In this document: piece by piece, positions 1-10,835 of the stretch
Layout of the letters: each line of letters begins with the position of its first letter
How positions within the stretch are numbered: position 1 is the first letter of the stretch
Assembly: GCA_032622095.1 (NCBI GenBank)
Contig: CP136062.1
Span: forward strand, 135,074,960-135,138,959
Source of the DNA: Siphonodentalium dalli
Taxonomy: Eukaryota > Mollusca > Scaphopoda > Gadilida > Siphonodentaliidae
Reading direction: 5' to 3'
DNA length: 64,000 nt
Program-made: the position numbers and the translations under genes
The notes under the pieces: generated by a model
The model's database searches: none
Seen by the model: only the letters and a program-made list of their open reading frames with translations
What the model was told of the DNA's origin: nothing

Positions 1-35
1 AATGATCCTTGAATGATCTGTTTATTGATACCTAC

Positions 36-145
36 ATCAACATATGGAATTCCCATCAATGCGAGAAGCTTTTTGCACTCTTCATTATGTTCTTTGGTAA
101 CTTTCACAAGTCGTCGACTGAATTTCTCTATATTTTCCTGGTCAC
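36..145 (-). CDS. FEN1: FEN1 internal exon (flap endonuclease 1)
   Basis: FEN1 is the structure-specific 5' flap nuclease of Okazaki fragment maturation and long-patch base excision repair; it acts in the nucleus with PCNA. This 110 bp exon reads on the minus strand as a segment containing [20 protein letters not shown] and MGIPYVD, the conserved stretch leading into the internal (XPG-I) nuclease region. The acceptor is at 146-147 (CTACATGTAG before the exon) and the donor GTAGGT starts at 35. The first two bases complete a Gly codon begun by the exon ending at 2441, and the exon ends in phase 0 after Asp. The acidic active-site block normally follows this point, so the catalytic core lies off the left edge. 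No stop or frameshift is seen. Assignment rests on recognised family sequence. Confidence 0.9.
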
Positions 146-340
146 CTACATGTAGGAAAGATTAGGTCATGTTCTGTAATTATCACAAACCATATTCTTT
201 TGGTCTTTGTAACAGATCTAAGCATATTACCAACCAGATGGTAGAAAACATATATTCAACCAGATGGAAGGAATAGATAGAACGACATAAGTGTGTGAAC
301 TGGTTAATGCTATTGCACGATTTGTTGTGATGTGATGGTA

Positions 341-553
341 CAGTAATGCCCTAATTAATCGACTCCTTAACCACAGCAGAATTATGGGTAATTTTTCAGG
401 ATTTAGTCGGAAATATGGCTTGTTGCCATTCATCGGAAAGCTCTCACTGAGAGCTTTCTGATGAATAGTAACGAGCCATATTTCCAACTAAATCTTGAAA
501 AGTTACCCATAATTCTGCTGTGGTTAAGGAGTCGACTGTTTAGAGCATTACTG
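341..553. mobile_element. Palindromic TA-type MITE, copy 1
   Basis: A 213 bp near-perfect palindrome begins CAGTAATGCCC and ends with its complement, flanked by TA on both sides (339-340 and 554-555). The arms carry the phrase ctccttaaccacagcagaa and meet at a short loop near 447. A second copy is at 3638-3857. Terminal CAGT and TA target duplication fit a Tc1/mariner-type non-autonomous element. It sits in the FEN1 intron. An 86-residue open frame here is only the palindrome read through. Confidence 0.85.
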
Positions 554-904
554 TAATACCTTAGTTGATTTAATTATTTGTCATTTAAATAGCGTATACC
601 TCATAAAAGTGAAAACATTTTCTTTCACAATTGACATTGTCAGCAAGAACATTGTCAACATATAAATAGACTTGTACTGTCCAAGAACAAAACAGATTTG
701 TTTAATCTAGTATTTTGGAACCTTCTGTATATTGCAATATTTCCACTGGTATTTCACAATAAATAAAGCAATGGGTGGGCAATAAAACATATTTCCAACC
801 AGTTGGAAGAAAACATTCATGAAATATTAATAGTATTCAAATTAGCACCATAAAAGGCTCATTATAATTCACTCATTCAGCTTTTTAACAAGTAAATCCG
901 CTGG

Positions 905-1290
905 CACACTGAAATCTAAGATGGCCGTTCGCGAAATTTGGAAAAATTGATGGCTCCCATCTAGTGGTCACCCTACCCCGTAGATCCATATGATGTATTT
1001 AGTGACAATCTTCTCAGGGATGTGGCCTGTAGGGTATGGCGAAAGTATATTGTATATGCAAAGAGTAAAATCCAAGATGGCCATGGGCAGCCACGTTTTT
1101 CAACTGAAATCGGAATTTTTTTTTGGATCCCATCCAGTGGTCACCCAACAGATCCATATGAAGTTTTGTGACAATCGGATGAGTGATGTGGTCTGCAGGG
1201 TGTGTCAAAGGATTTAGTCATGCAAAGAGTAAATTCCAAGATGGCTGCCAAAAATCATTCAAATTTATCAGCTCCCTTATAGAGGTGACC
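905..1290 (+). repeat. Degenerate 155-165 bp monomer repeat, block 1
   Basis: Successive units share 'ccaagatggcc', 'cccatctagtggtcaccc', 'gatccatatgaagttt', 'gtgacaatcggatg' and 'gcctgtagggtgtgcc', about 165 bp apart. The same family is seen at 1741-2345 and, in the opposite orientation, at 41880-44530. Short open frames inside it have no family resemblance and are taken as chance. Confidence 0.8.
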
Positions 1291-1294
1291 TTAA

Positions 1295-1736
1295 AGGTAC
1301 TCAATCCGATTAGACGCTCCTAAATTACTATTTATTTGGCTTTGGGGTTAAAAAATATTTGATTCGAGTCGAGGAACCCACCCTTCAAAGCTCATAGTGA
1401 TCAGATATCGATTTTTGAAATGTGATAATTTTTGGAGATGTGGGCCACTTCCACGTCTCAAACGGGCAAATTGCGGGTGTAAGATGGATAACTATATTAT
1501 TGTTAATAATAACCACTTGATTTTAGAGTTATCCATCTTACACCCGCAATTTGTCCGTAATTTTTCCATTTGAGACGTGGAAGTAGTCCACATCTCCAAA
1601 AATTAACACATTTCAAAAATCGATATCTGATGACTCTGAGCTTTGAAGGGTGGGTTCCTCGACTCGAATAAAATATTTTTTACCCCCGAAGCCAAAGAAA
1701 TAGTAATTTAGGGGTGCTTAATCGGATTGAGTACCT
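1295..1736. mobile_element. Palindromic TTAA-type MITE
   Basis: A 442 bp inverted repeat starts AGGTACTCAATCCGATTAG and ends with the complement, with TTAA directly outside both ends (1291-1294 and 1737-1740). The arms align nearly base for base, including 'ccacttccacgtctcaaa' and 'gggtgtaagatggataact', around a short AT-rich centre near 1500. A TTAA target duplication is the signature of piggyBac-type transposition; no transposase is encoded. It interrupts the surrounding monomer repeat. Confidence 0.85.
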
Positions 1737-1740
1737 TTAA

Positions 1741-2345
1741 ACATGCCTATTAATTTTCAAAACAATTCTCTGATAAATACAGGCTGCAGGGTATGCCGAT
1801 GGATTCAAATCCAAGCTGGCAGCCATTATTTTTAACAATCTCGGAAAAAATCTAAGGCTCCCATCTAGAGGTCACCTTGAAGAACTGTATGAAGTTTGGT
1901 GACGATCGGATGAGGGATGTGGCCTGTAGGGTGTGCCAAAGGATTTAGTAATGTAAAGAGTAAAATCAAAGATGGCCACTGGCAGCCATGTTTTTCAACG
2001 AAATTTAAAAAAAATTATTATCTCCCATCTAGTAGTCACAAAAAAGATCCATTTTAAGTTTGGTGATGATCGGATGAGGGACGTGGTCTGTAGGGTGTGC
2101 CAAAGGATTCAGTCATGCCAAGAGTAAAATCCAAGATGGCTGCCGGCAGCCTTTTTTTTCATTGAAAATCATTCGAATTGGATAGCTCCCATCTAGATTC
2201 AAGTTTGAAATCCAAGATGGCTGCTGGCAGCCATGTTTTTTACCAAATTTCAGAAAATAATTGTTGACTCCCATCTATAGGTTACCCCGAAGATCCATAT
2301 GAAGTTTCGGGACTATCGGATGAAACATGTGACGTGTACGGTGTG
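1741..2345 (+). repeat. Degenerate 155-165 bp monomer repeat, block 2
   Basis: Continuation of the block before the TTAA element, with about four units carrying 'gatcggatgagggatgtgg' and 'aagatggctgc'. It ends shortly before the FEN1 exon. Confidence 0.8.
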
Positions 2346-2440
2346 CTAAAGGAAATTGTACAGAGGGACGAATGACCCCACCCATGGCAATAGCTCAAAG
2401 TTGACTTTGTTATGTTGAGCTAAGAACATCCCGTACTGAC

Positions 2441-2504
2441 CTGCTTCCTCAGCGGCATCCAGATTCTTCTGGGCTTCGTTCCTTTTCTCCTTCCTCTTCT
2501 CTAA
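2441..2504 (-). CDS. FEN1: FEN1 internal exon (flap endonuclease 1)
   Basis: This 64 bp minus-strand exon encodes LEKRKEKRNEAQKNLDAAEE followed by Ala and the first base of a Gly codon. It is the charged helical linker that in FEN1 follows the conserved phrase ending in KSGE. The acceptor is TATTTTCAG (AG at 2505-2506) and the donor is GTCAGT starting at 2440. Entry is phase 0 and exit phase 1, which matches the entry phase of the exon at 36-145, so the two join without gap into a FEN1-like segment. The 2.3 kb intron between them holds a TA-type MITE, a TTAA-type MITE and two blocks of degenerate repeats. I looked for the preceding exon (FDGKPP region) and for N-terminal exons on the minus strand to the right and did not find them. 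Confidence 0.88.
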
Positions 2505-2561
2505 CTGAAAATAGTATATACCAGTAGATAAATCTCTTTGGTCCTGAATGTAATCTTCCAT

Positions 2562-3340
2562 AAGTATTGGTTCTAAAAGCTTACACTGGAATGGTCAATT
2601 CTTCATTAGTAGGCATGTTCAGATAAGGCCATGGTTAATTAATTTGATGTTTAGCGTCAATCGCCGCATCTCCTTTTTGGGCAGAAAATAATAATGCATT
2701 TGATTAATTATTGGCACAATGCACAATTCCGTCATTCCAGTGAGTATCCCTTCTGAAAATTCTTATATGAACCTGTATGAACATTTAGTACATGTATGCT
2801 TCATTTACATAAATTTACAGAATTCAAATATTATAATTACATTGTACTATATAAGTAACTTCAGAAACCTATAGAGAATAATTAATAGTTAATAATCACC
2901 GCATTTCGTATTTAATTCTCAGAATTATGGATGATGCTAAACATAAACTTAATTAACCGTGGCCTAATATTACCGCACGACAAGCAGATAAACATCATAC
3001 TCCTTTGTTTCAATATCAACTTCTAAGAGTGTAATATGAGTAACCCACCCATTTGATATTCTGAATTAAAGAGCAGGGAATCAAATTACTTTCAAAAAGT
3101 ATTACATCAGGGTGAGCCAACCACAAATGGTTGCAGGACTCAGCTGTTGACAGCTAAAGCCAATCGCAAGATAGTCGAGTGTATTCTTAATGCGATGCTT
3201 GGGCGGTGATGCCATAATCCGGGAATGACCCTGTATAGCAGTGGTAATACAAAGTTAAGAGTGATGCTAATTAAGGTAATTTTTTTCCAGGTCTGGGTTG
3301 GTAGATCAGAATAATATAAAAAATAATACCGGTGTAACAG
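2562..3340. other. No feature recognised
   Basis: AT-rich sequence upstream of the FEN1 exon. No exon with good splice sites and no repeat shared with the rest of the window was seen. Confidence 0.5.
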
Positions 3341-3637
3341 TTTATCTCCCCCCCCTGATCAACTTCAGGGGGGGGGGGGGGGGGGAAGTTGACCTAGGTT
3401 ATCTCCCCCCCCCGCCGTGATCATCTCCCCCCCCCCCCGCCTGAATTTTACATACCTTAACATCTATTGGCGTGATAGTCTCATTTTATCATTCACTATG
3501 ACTATGTGACTTAGAAAAACTATCATTGGTGACAAGGAAGCACCCAGTTTATCTCCCCCCCCCCTCCCCCCGCCTGGATTTTCCATACCTTAACATCTAT
3601 TGGCGAGATAGTCTCATTTTATCATTCACTACGACTA
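3341..3637 (+). repeat. Tandem duplication with C and G homopolymer runs
   Basis: Two copies of a unit of about 125 bp contain 'cataccttaacatctattgg' and 'gtctcattttatcattcact', each introduced by long C runs after 'ttatctc'. An 18-base G run (3368-3385) and C runs flank 'tgatca'. The second copy is interrupted by the MITE at 3638-3857, while the first keeps the uninterrupted site at 3503-3504. Confidence 0.8.
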
Positions 3638-3857
3638 CAGTAATGCCCTAATTAATCGACTCCTTTAACCACAGCAGAATTATGGGTAACTTTTCATTTC
3701 AGGATTTAGTCGTAAATATGGCTTGTTGCCATTCATCGGAAAGCTCTCGGGGAGAGCTTTCCGATGAATGGCAACAAGCCATATTTCCGACTAAATCATG
3801 AAAAGTTACCCATAATTCTGCTGTGGTTAAAGGAGTCGATTAATTAGGGCATTACTG
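3638..3857. mobile_element. Palindromic TA-type MITE, copy 2
   Basis: A 220 bp palindrome of the family at 341-553, starting CAGTAATGCCC and ending with its complement, with TA at 3636-3637 and 3858-3859. Its flanks read 'attcactacgacTA' and 'TAtgtgactt'. The paralogous tandem unit at 3491-3514 reads 'attcactatgactatgtgac' with no insertion, so the empty site is visible in the same window and defines the element ends and the two-base duplication. Confidence 0.93.
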
Positions 3858-3980
3858 TATGTGACTTAAAACAAGACAGTCAATGACTGTGGGGTCGCTC
3901 ACCAGACTGCAAAGACTGATAAGACTGGGACTCTGGAGACCACAACAGTCAGAACTTTTCATAATCACTTTAAAAGAAGA
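3858..3980 (+). repeat. Dispersed repeat 'acagtc...cagaacttttc', copy 1
   Basis: Contains 'gtggggtcgctcaccagact' and 'ggagaccacaacagtcagaa'. A near-identical copy lies at 6842-6960. Both lie next to blocks of the 'gttatgtccctgg' monomer family, so they may be the head of one longer composite repeat. Confidence 0.75.
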
Positions 3981-4015
3981 AGATATCTAAAGAGTTAAAT
4001 CTAAAACAAAAAATT

Positions 4016-4985
4016 TGGAGTTATGTCCCTGGCCCCGCCCACATTTGACCCAGTGACCTGATTTGAACAAATCTGAACCCCAGTCACCCAAGGATCCTTC
4101 ATACCAAATATGAACCCATATAGCCTGATGGTATTTGAGAAGAAGTCACTTTAAGAATACTATGGAGGGAAAGAGTTATGGCCCTGGCTTCGCAACTATT
4201 TCAAGTGAACTCATTTGAACAAATCTGAATGTGAGTCACCTAGGGAACATCCACACCAAATATGAAACCATTCGGTCTTATTGTTCTGAAGATGTTTAAA
4301 AGAATTACTATGGTGGGAAAGAGTTATGGCCCTGGCTTCGCAACTATTTGACCCAGTGACCGCATTTGAACAAATCTGAATGAGAATCACCTAGGGAACA
4401 TCCACACCAAATATGAACCCATTTGGTCTTATGGTTCCAGAAGAGAAGATGTTCAAATAATTGTTGTCGGACGGATGGACGGACAGACGATGGACGGACG
4501 AGGAGTGACGACTATAGCTCCACCGGAGCACGTGTAGGGTGGCTGGTTGGTAATTAAATCTCTTATCTCCGCCCCTATTTGAACAAACGTGAATCCCCAT
4601 CTATGAGATCCATTCATTTGGTAATTTCAGACATTAGATTTTAAGAGTTGAACTGAACTGATTTTCCTAAAATGACCCCAAATCTGAAAAAATCTAAACC
4701 CCAGTCACCGAAGGACCATCCATACCAAACATAATCTAAATAGTCCAGATGGTTCTGGAGAAGAAATTGTTTTAAGAATTACTATGGAAGGAAAGAGTTA
4801 TGGCCCTGACTTCTCACCTATTTGACCTGATGAACTCATTTGAACAAATCTGAATGTGAGTCACCTGGGGAACATCCACACCTAAATATATAAACCCATT
4901 TGGTCTTTAATATGTATCTGGAGAAGAAAACAATTGATGGACGGATAGAGACATAATGACAGATGGATGGATGGGAGAACAGTCT
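4016..4985 (+). repeat. 'gagttatggccctgg' monomer repeat array
   Basis: About six degenerate units of roughly 150 bp share 'gagttatggccctggcttcg', 'catttgaacaaatctgaa', 'ccacaccaaatatgaaccc' and 'ttaagaattactatgg'. Near 4465-4545 the array contains a 'ggacggacagacgatggac' run followed by 'gactatagctccaccggagc', an ending that I associate with dispersed repeats of bivalve and other lophotrochozoan genomes. Related blocks are at 7370-8030 and 8463-8705. The open frames in it are not coding. Confidence 0.8.
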
Positions 4986-4997
4986 GACATAGAGACT

Positions 4998-5863
4998 GAC
5001 AAATTCAATCCAATATACCCCCCCCCCCCAAGTTTTCTTTGCAAAATCAGGGTATAATGAGTTCAACTGGATACTGGTGGTTAAGAACATAATATTCGAA
5101 CAGACAAGCCTGAACAAATTGGCTGACATTTGCAGAATGAGGTCCCCAAAGGGTGAATTTAATGACACAATCCTGCAATGCGGGCTAGCATCACCAAATT
5201 CACCCTCTGGGGACCTCATTCTGTGTAGGCCTCAACTGCTATGGGAGACATAGCATTAGATTGAAGTTCTCCAGTTAAAGTTGGTGATGTGCACCCATTG
5301 GGCACCTCAATTATGCATTTTATATTCACAAATTAGGGGATATAGAAACTAAACAGAAGGGCTAAAGTAAGTAAAAATGTCAATTTAAGTGCCTATATAC
5401 TTACCAGAAGATGAGGCCTAAGCAGAATGAGGACCCTGGCTAGTGTATTTTGTGATGCTAGACTGCTGTGCAGGGTAGCATAACTAAATTCACCCTCTGG
5501 GGACCTCATTCTGCAAATGCCAGATAGAAGACAAATTTAATCCAATATATACCCCCCCCCCCCCCATTTTTCTTTGAATATTAGTCGTATGATTTCATCT
5601 GGATAATTGGTGATTAAAACAATAATATGAAATGGCCAAACCTGAATTTAGTATGTCTGACATTTGCAGAATTAGGTCCCAAAAATGTGGATTTAATGAC
5701 AATATTCTGTAAGGCAGGCTAGCATCACCAAATTCATCCTCAATCTGATTAGGCCTCAATGGCCAATAAAACCAAGGAACAGATTGAAGTCCTACAGTTG
5801 AAGTTGGTGATACACACCCATTGAGCACCTCAATTATGCATTTTATCTTCTGCAAATTAGGGG
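4998..5863 (+). repeat. 532 bp tandem duplication with internal hairpins
   Basis: The segment starting 'gacaaattcaatccaatata' at 4998 recurs at 5530, 532 bp later, each followed by a C run and 'ttttctttg'. Inside are inverted phrases 'cagaatgaggtcccc' and 'ggggacctcattctg' (about 5134-5223), which would fold into a hairpin. The same phrases recur in the lectin intron near 41280-41370. The second copy runs into the assembly gap. Confidence 0.8.
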
Positions 5864-5963
5864 NNNNNNNNNNNNNNNNNNNNNNNNNNNNNNNNNNNNN
5901 NNNNNNNNNNNNNNNNNNNNNNNNNNNNNNNNNNNNNNNNNNNNNNNNNNNNNNNNNNNNNNN
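5864..5963. other. Assembly gap (100 N)
   Basis: Exactly 100 N, the usual placeholder for a gap of unknown size. It lies at the end of a tandem duplication, a likely cause of collapse or breakage. Confidence 0.98.
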
Positions 5964-6219
5964 GCATAGGAAAATAATTAGCAGTTTTTTTGGCTGGCCA
6001 CGGGGGTCATGAGGGACCAGGACACAGGCCATTTCAGTCAAAATGTTGGACCAAAAGTAGGAAAATATGCAAATGTTGGTCTAAAAACAACAAATTCCCC
6101 AATAATTCATTGCTGGAAAATCAAATTACAAGAACAATTTCAACCCATCGTTGATGTTAAATTTGCACACGTCCATGCACAGTATAGCGTGTATATCCAA
6201 ACGGAATAAATATTTATTT
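5964..6219. other. No feature recognised
   Basis: Short unique-looking stretch after the gap. A 66-codon open frame (6009-6209) has no recognisable domain. Confidence 0.4.
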
Positions 6220-6573
6220 AGTGCGTCTACTCGCATTTAATTTGAAACAAACGTCGCACTTTCGTCGACTCAAATTCAAATACCACCAAATTACGTCATG
6301 CTCGTTGGTGTTTTCCAGTTTCAATTGGAATTCCCTCATTAGCATATCATTATGCAGCTCGTTTGCATGTCTCCGAATTAAATTCAAGTCAACGGTGATG
6401 CGACGTTTGTTTCAAACACGGATCTCAGACGCATCAGCAATTAAATTTGTGTTGACCACACGCATTCTTTGTCGGTAGTGCGTCTACTCGCATTTATTTG
6501 CAACAAACGTCGCACTACCGACGAATCTAATTCAAATAATTGAATTCGATTCGTCGGTAGTGCGACGTTTGTT
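6220..6573. repeat. Repeat built from 'aacaaacgtcgcact' palindromes
   Basis: The phrase 'gtgcgtctactcgcattta' occurs at 6220 and 6477. The unit 'aacaaacgtcgcact' occurs in both orientations several times. The right end is a hairpin with 33 bp arms (6502-6534 and 6541-6573) and one mismatch. This looks like a palindromic MITE or a fold-back element, but no target duplication is clear. Confidence 0.7.
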
Positions 6574-6841
6574 CCAAGGGTAGCCCTACCCTAACACATA
6601 TGGAGAATGGAGGGGGGTGCGTGGTTTCGTGTATTCTTACATGAAGGATATACCCTACTTTAATATTGAATAACTGATGGGAATTTCCAAAAAAATAGTG
6701 ACTATTTTACGCATGGGTGAGCCCTTCCTCGCATATGGTGATATACCCATGATGATAACATCAACATGAGACTGCTGGCACACTCAATATCATGACCCAA
6801 ATAAAAATTTCAAAATGTACCGTACTTCTGTACGCTTAATA

Positions 6842-6960
6842 ATTACAAGACAGTCAAAGACTGTGGGGTCGCTCACCAGACTGCAAAGACTGGGACTCTG
6901 GAGACCACAACAGTCAGAACTTTTCATAATCACTTTAAAAGAATTAGATCTAAACAGGAT
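6842..6960 (+). repeat. Dispersed repeat 'acagtc...cagaacttttc', copy 2
   Basis: Near-identical to 3870-3978, with a 10-base deletion in the 'gactgataagactggg' stretch. It is followed by unique sequence and the long C run. Confidence 0.75.
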
Positions 6961-7035
6961 ATGTGGCTAGAGAGGCTTCATGTATGTAGATCAGTGAATA
7001 TCTACCTTTAAATTACCAACTGTACACTACTGATC

Positions 7036-7036
<1 letters not shown>

Positions 7037-7086
<50 letters not shown>
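7037..7086 (+). repeat. 50-base C homopolymer
   Basis: Fifty consecutive C after 'ctactgatca'. The exact length is unreliable in any assembly. A matching G run preceding 'tgatca' on the plus strand is at 27804-27829. Confidence 0.9.
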
Positions 7087-7089
<3 letters not shown>

Positions 7090-7369
7090 TCCAGCTCAAC
7101 ATGTCCCCTCCCGACCGGGCTCCAGACTCCCAAGTCTTAGGTTGGAATTTCACAACCGACATCTCAAACTTTCTCAATTGTTGGAAATTTCCAATCTCAC
7201 AAGCGCCTTTTTATAAAACCATTTAGGCATGTTTAAAGCCCAATTATCCATGGACCCAAAAACACTATATGATGTATGTCAGATTAAAAAGTCAGGTAGT
7301 TCCAAGATAGATGTTTTAATGAATTTTGTATTTTAATGATTTTATTAGACACAAAAGTCTTAAGTCCCC

Positions 7370-8030
7370 ATAGCCCTGTCATTTCTTAATGGGTTGACCT
7401 CATGTTAACAAATCTTAATCTCAGTCACTAAAGGATCCTCCATACTATATGTAAGCTAAATAGTCCAACCTCTCTTGAGAAGACATTTTAAGTATTACTA
7501 CAGAGACATACAGTTATGTCCCTGGTCCCACCCTATTTAACCTGGTGACCCCATCTGAATAAATTTGAATCCCAGACACCAAAGAACCCTTCATACTAAA
7601 TATCAGTAAAATAAACCTGATGGTCCGTGTGAAGGAAGCATATTAAGAGGAAAACTGTACTTTGCTGGGCCCCTATTTGACCAGGTGACCTAATTTGAAC
7701 AAATCTGAACTACAGTCACCAAAGGACCCTTCATACCAAATATGAACCCATTCAACCTGATGGTACATGAGAAGTCGTTTTTAAGAATTACTATAGAGGG
7801 CAAGAGTTATGGCCCTGGCTTCGCAACCATTTGACAGAGTGACCTCATTTCAACAAATCTGAATGTGAGTCACCTGGGGAACATCCACACCAAATATTAA
7901 CCCATTCAGTCTTATGATCTAGAGAAGATGTTCAAAGAATTGTTGACAGATGGATGGACGGACAGATGAACAGGTTACAGATGAGAAGTGATGACTATAG
8001 CTTCGTCTCAGGTGAGCTTCAAAATTACAT
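7370..8030 (+). repeat. 'gttatgtccctgg' monomer repeat array, block 2
   Basis: Four or five degenerate units of the family at 4016-4985, again closing with a 'gatggatggacggacagatg' run and 'gactatagcttcgtctcagg' near 7950-8015. A third, shorter block of two units is at 8463-8705. Confidence 0.78.
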
Positions 8031-8370
8031 TTCATTGAACAAATCTGTCAATCACCACCCCCCCCCCCCCAACACTGTGGGGACATCCCTGGGAGAATAT
8101 GACATACATGATTTATTTGAATGCCTGACTACATTAGCTTAACAAAATTCCCATGACCTTGAAAGCCAGTGCATTCTCTGGGATTAAATTCCATTCATGA
8201 AACCACTATCAGCCAGCAGTATGCCTTGAGGAGAGGTGTTGACATTTAGATAATTAGGTTTTAACAACTGCACAAACAGCTTTGCTTTACTCCTACAGCT
8301 GAGATCAAAGCAAGGATTTTAATGGGGTGAACTAGGCAGAGATAATATGGTATGGTACAGCATGGTGTGG

Positions 8371-8411
8371 CAGGGACAGGGGGTGGGGTGGGGAGGGTGG
8401 GGTGGGGTAGC
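8371..8411 (+). other. G-rich tract with quadruplex potential
   Basis: Six or more runs of three to five G separated by one to three bases ('cagggggtggggtgggg' then 'agggtggggtggggtag'). This satisfies the simple pattern for an intramolecular G-quadruplex. No gene is adjacent, so any role is unknown. Confidence 0.65.
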
Positions 8412-8462
8412 TGTGATGTGTCTAAAAAAAATCAAAGGTCAAAATGCAAAAATGTTATTGTT

Positions 8463-8705
8463 TTTTTAGAGTTATGTCCCTGGCTCTGCCCCTATTTGAC
8501 CCAGTGACCCCATTTGAACAAATCTGAACACCAGTCACACAAGGACCCTCCATACCAAATATTAGCTAAATCGGCCCAATGGTTCTGGACAAGAAGTCGT
8601 TGTAAGAATTACTATGGAGGAATAGAGTTATGGCCCTGGTTTCACAACTATTTGACGCAGTGACCTCATTTGAACAAATCTGAATTAGAGTCACCTAGGC
8701 AGCCC
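8463..8705 (+). repeat. 'gttatgtccctgg' monomer repeat, block 3
   Basis: Two units with 'gagttatgtccctggctctg' and 'ccataccaaatattagctaa', the same family as 4016-4985 and 7370-8030. Confidence 0.75.
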
Positions 8706-8710
8706 TGGTG

Positions 8711-10835
8711 ATTCAGATTTGTTTGCTACGCAGTAGAATGCCGTAGCCAAGTTGATGTGCTTCGGCAGTGACTACGGCATTTTTACAACGTGTCAAAAAA
8801 TGTGGATCAATTGCTGTTCTGTCAAAATTTGCATGAATAATCATAAAACGTTTACAAGAAGATGTGTACTACATATTTCTTCACTGGAATATATAAATTG
8901 TATATGTATTACCCACAATCTGTAACCAGAACCACGACCGCAGAATGACTATTGAAAGACTGAACCTGCCATACCTCTTGGGGAAATTAAATCATAGTTT
9001 CTTGAATGATGTCGCCTCACAATGAGTCAATTGCAAGGCTAGTTCTGACCGAATTATGGAATTTCCATTACAGTATTCAAACAGCATAACTGTATTTGAT
9101 ATTTTGTCAAATTGTCAAACAAAAAATATTTTAATTTTTAACTTAATTTGTAACAAACGCAATATGGAGCCGTGCGTACATTGATGAAAATAAAGCAAGA
9201 ACCGCGGTTTCGGTGTTGAGACCACACCGAGAAACCGAACAGAGCAAGATACAAAATACCGTGTTTATGGTGATCGGTAAAGTCCGTTCCACGATCCGAA
9301 TTTTGCATCTGAAGTCCAACGACAAGAAGAAATTAGTCTAGAATTGTACAGTGATTGTGTTTGCGTTGCCCAACGAAACTGAAATAAGGAAGCATGTCGT
9401 TGCAAAAATGAGAATGCGAACCGAAAAGAAATGTTATACCACGTGAGAAATGGTCCGGAAACTTTTTGTTCTGGAACCTACGGGTCGATGAATGGCCACA
9501 CAGTCAACACAAACTAAATGCAGTAGGATGTTGACTTTGGTCACATTTATTGTCAACTGTCTTAGAATAAGTGTGCACTTTATTTGAATTGATGACGTGT
9601 GCATGACGAAACATTTCGTTCCGTGCGGAAATAAGCGGAAATAATAAAGTCGGTAGTTAGAACTGCAATTTCTGAAACTTCATTCTCCCGGCTAATCGGT
9701 CAATAAAATTGAACTTTTATCTATAACGTTCAACAAAATATTACGAATTTGAGCCGGCCAATTGCTGTACACACGTACGTGCACTTATTTGAGTCTTGTT
9801 GATCGCGGCAGTTATTTTTGCGCATATCGGTATCTCTCACCCACAAACTGAGCGGGAACATCAAACACGTAATTACGTCATCATTGTCCACTGTCCATGA
9901 ACTGGGCACAAGTCATGCTACATCATAACTGATTGATTACCACGGCCTTGTATTAAAACAATTCAATGCAGTATTGATTGTAAATGATATCGGTATCAAT
10001 ATAAGTCGCACGGGACTTCATCTTGTATGCATGAAACGTCGCTGTATTTGCGTGAATACTGGGCTACAGCCATGAACACAGTTGAGTTTTTGCAGTCCAT
10101 GCGACGAGCAGTGCAGACCTTTTACCTCAAAACAAGGTCTGTAACAAAGAACTGTCTGATTAAAACTAAAAAAAATAAAAATATTAATAGTTATTATCAG
10201 TGTATTTATTCCCTATCCAATGAATGCAAAATTATCCATTATACGAATCCAGCATGTCTGAGGAATGGCTTTTGAGTTTACACCAACTTGTTTTGATCGT
10301 ACTGTATAAAATACAAAGAAAGCAGGCATGCAGAACATGTGCAAAGCACGTGACATGAGCTCTGATGTAACACTTATTACTGCTAGAGTACACTTGACAC
10401 TGAGTGTGACAATGTGTCTTTCCAACCCCAGTAATTTCTTTGATGTCGGCTTTTAATATTGCTACTGTTATATTGACTTTTCCATCATGCAGATCAGTAC
10501 GAAATATCGCGTTTTGTTACATTACATTCCGCCGTTCCGATGCGTTTTGCGTCCGTAATTTCGTACGCAGAGGTGACCGTTTAGCAACGTCCAATATATA
10601 CCTTGAATTACGGAAATATGCCGAAGATTCTATCAATCCAGATCGTCAAGAATGACAAGATACTTCTTGATTGGATCGTTATCGGAAGTTATGAGGAATA
10701 GAGTACATTAATCGAGTTATAAATGTGATTTAAAATCGGGAACCGTTTTTTTCAATTACAATCGGTTCAGTTCTTCGTTTTTTTTTTAAACCGAAACCGA
10801 ACTACAAAAACCGAAACCAATCCATCACTATTGGT
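8711..10835. other. No gene recognised; scattered small inverted repeats
   Basis: Contains a small hairpin 'atgccgtag...ctacggcat' (8738-8782) and phrases such as 'ggtttcggt' and 'accgaaaccgaac' in both orientations (9207-9240 and 10755-10830). No exon or open frame of recognisable family was found. Confidence 0.4.

Noticed and set aside
227-487. 86-codon minus-strand open frame
   Set aside because: It is the MITE palindrome at 341-553 read through its arm, with no protein family resemblance.
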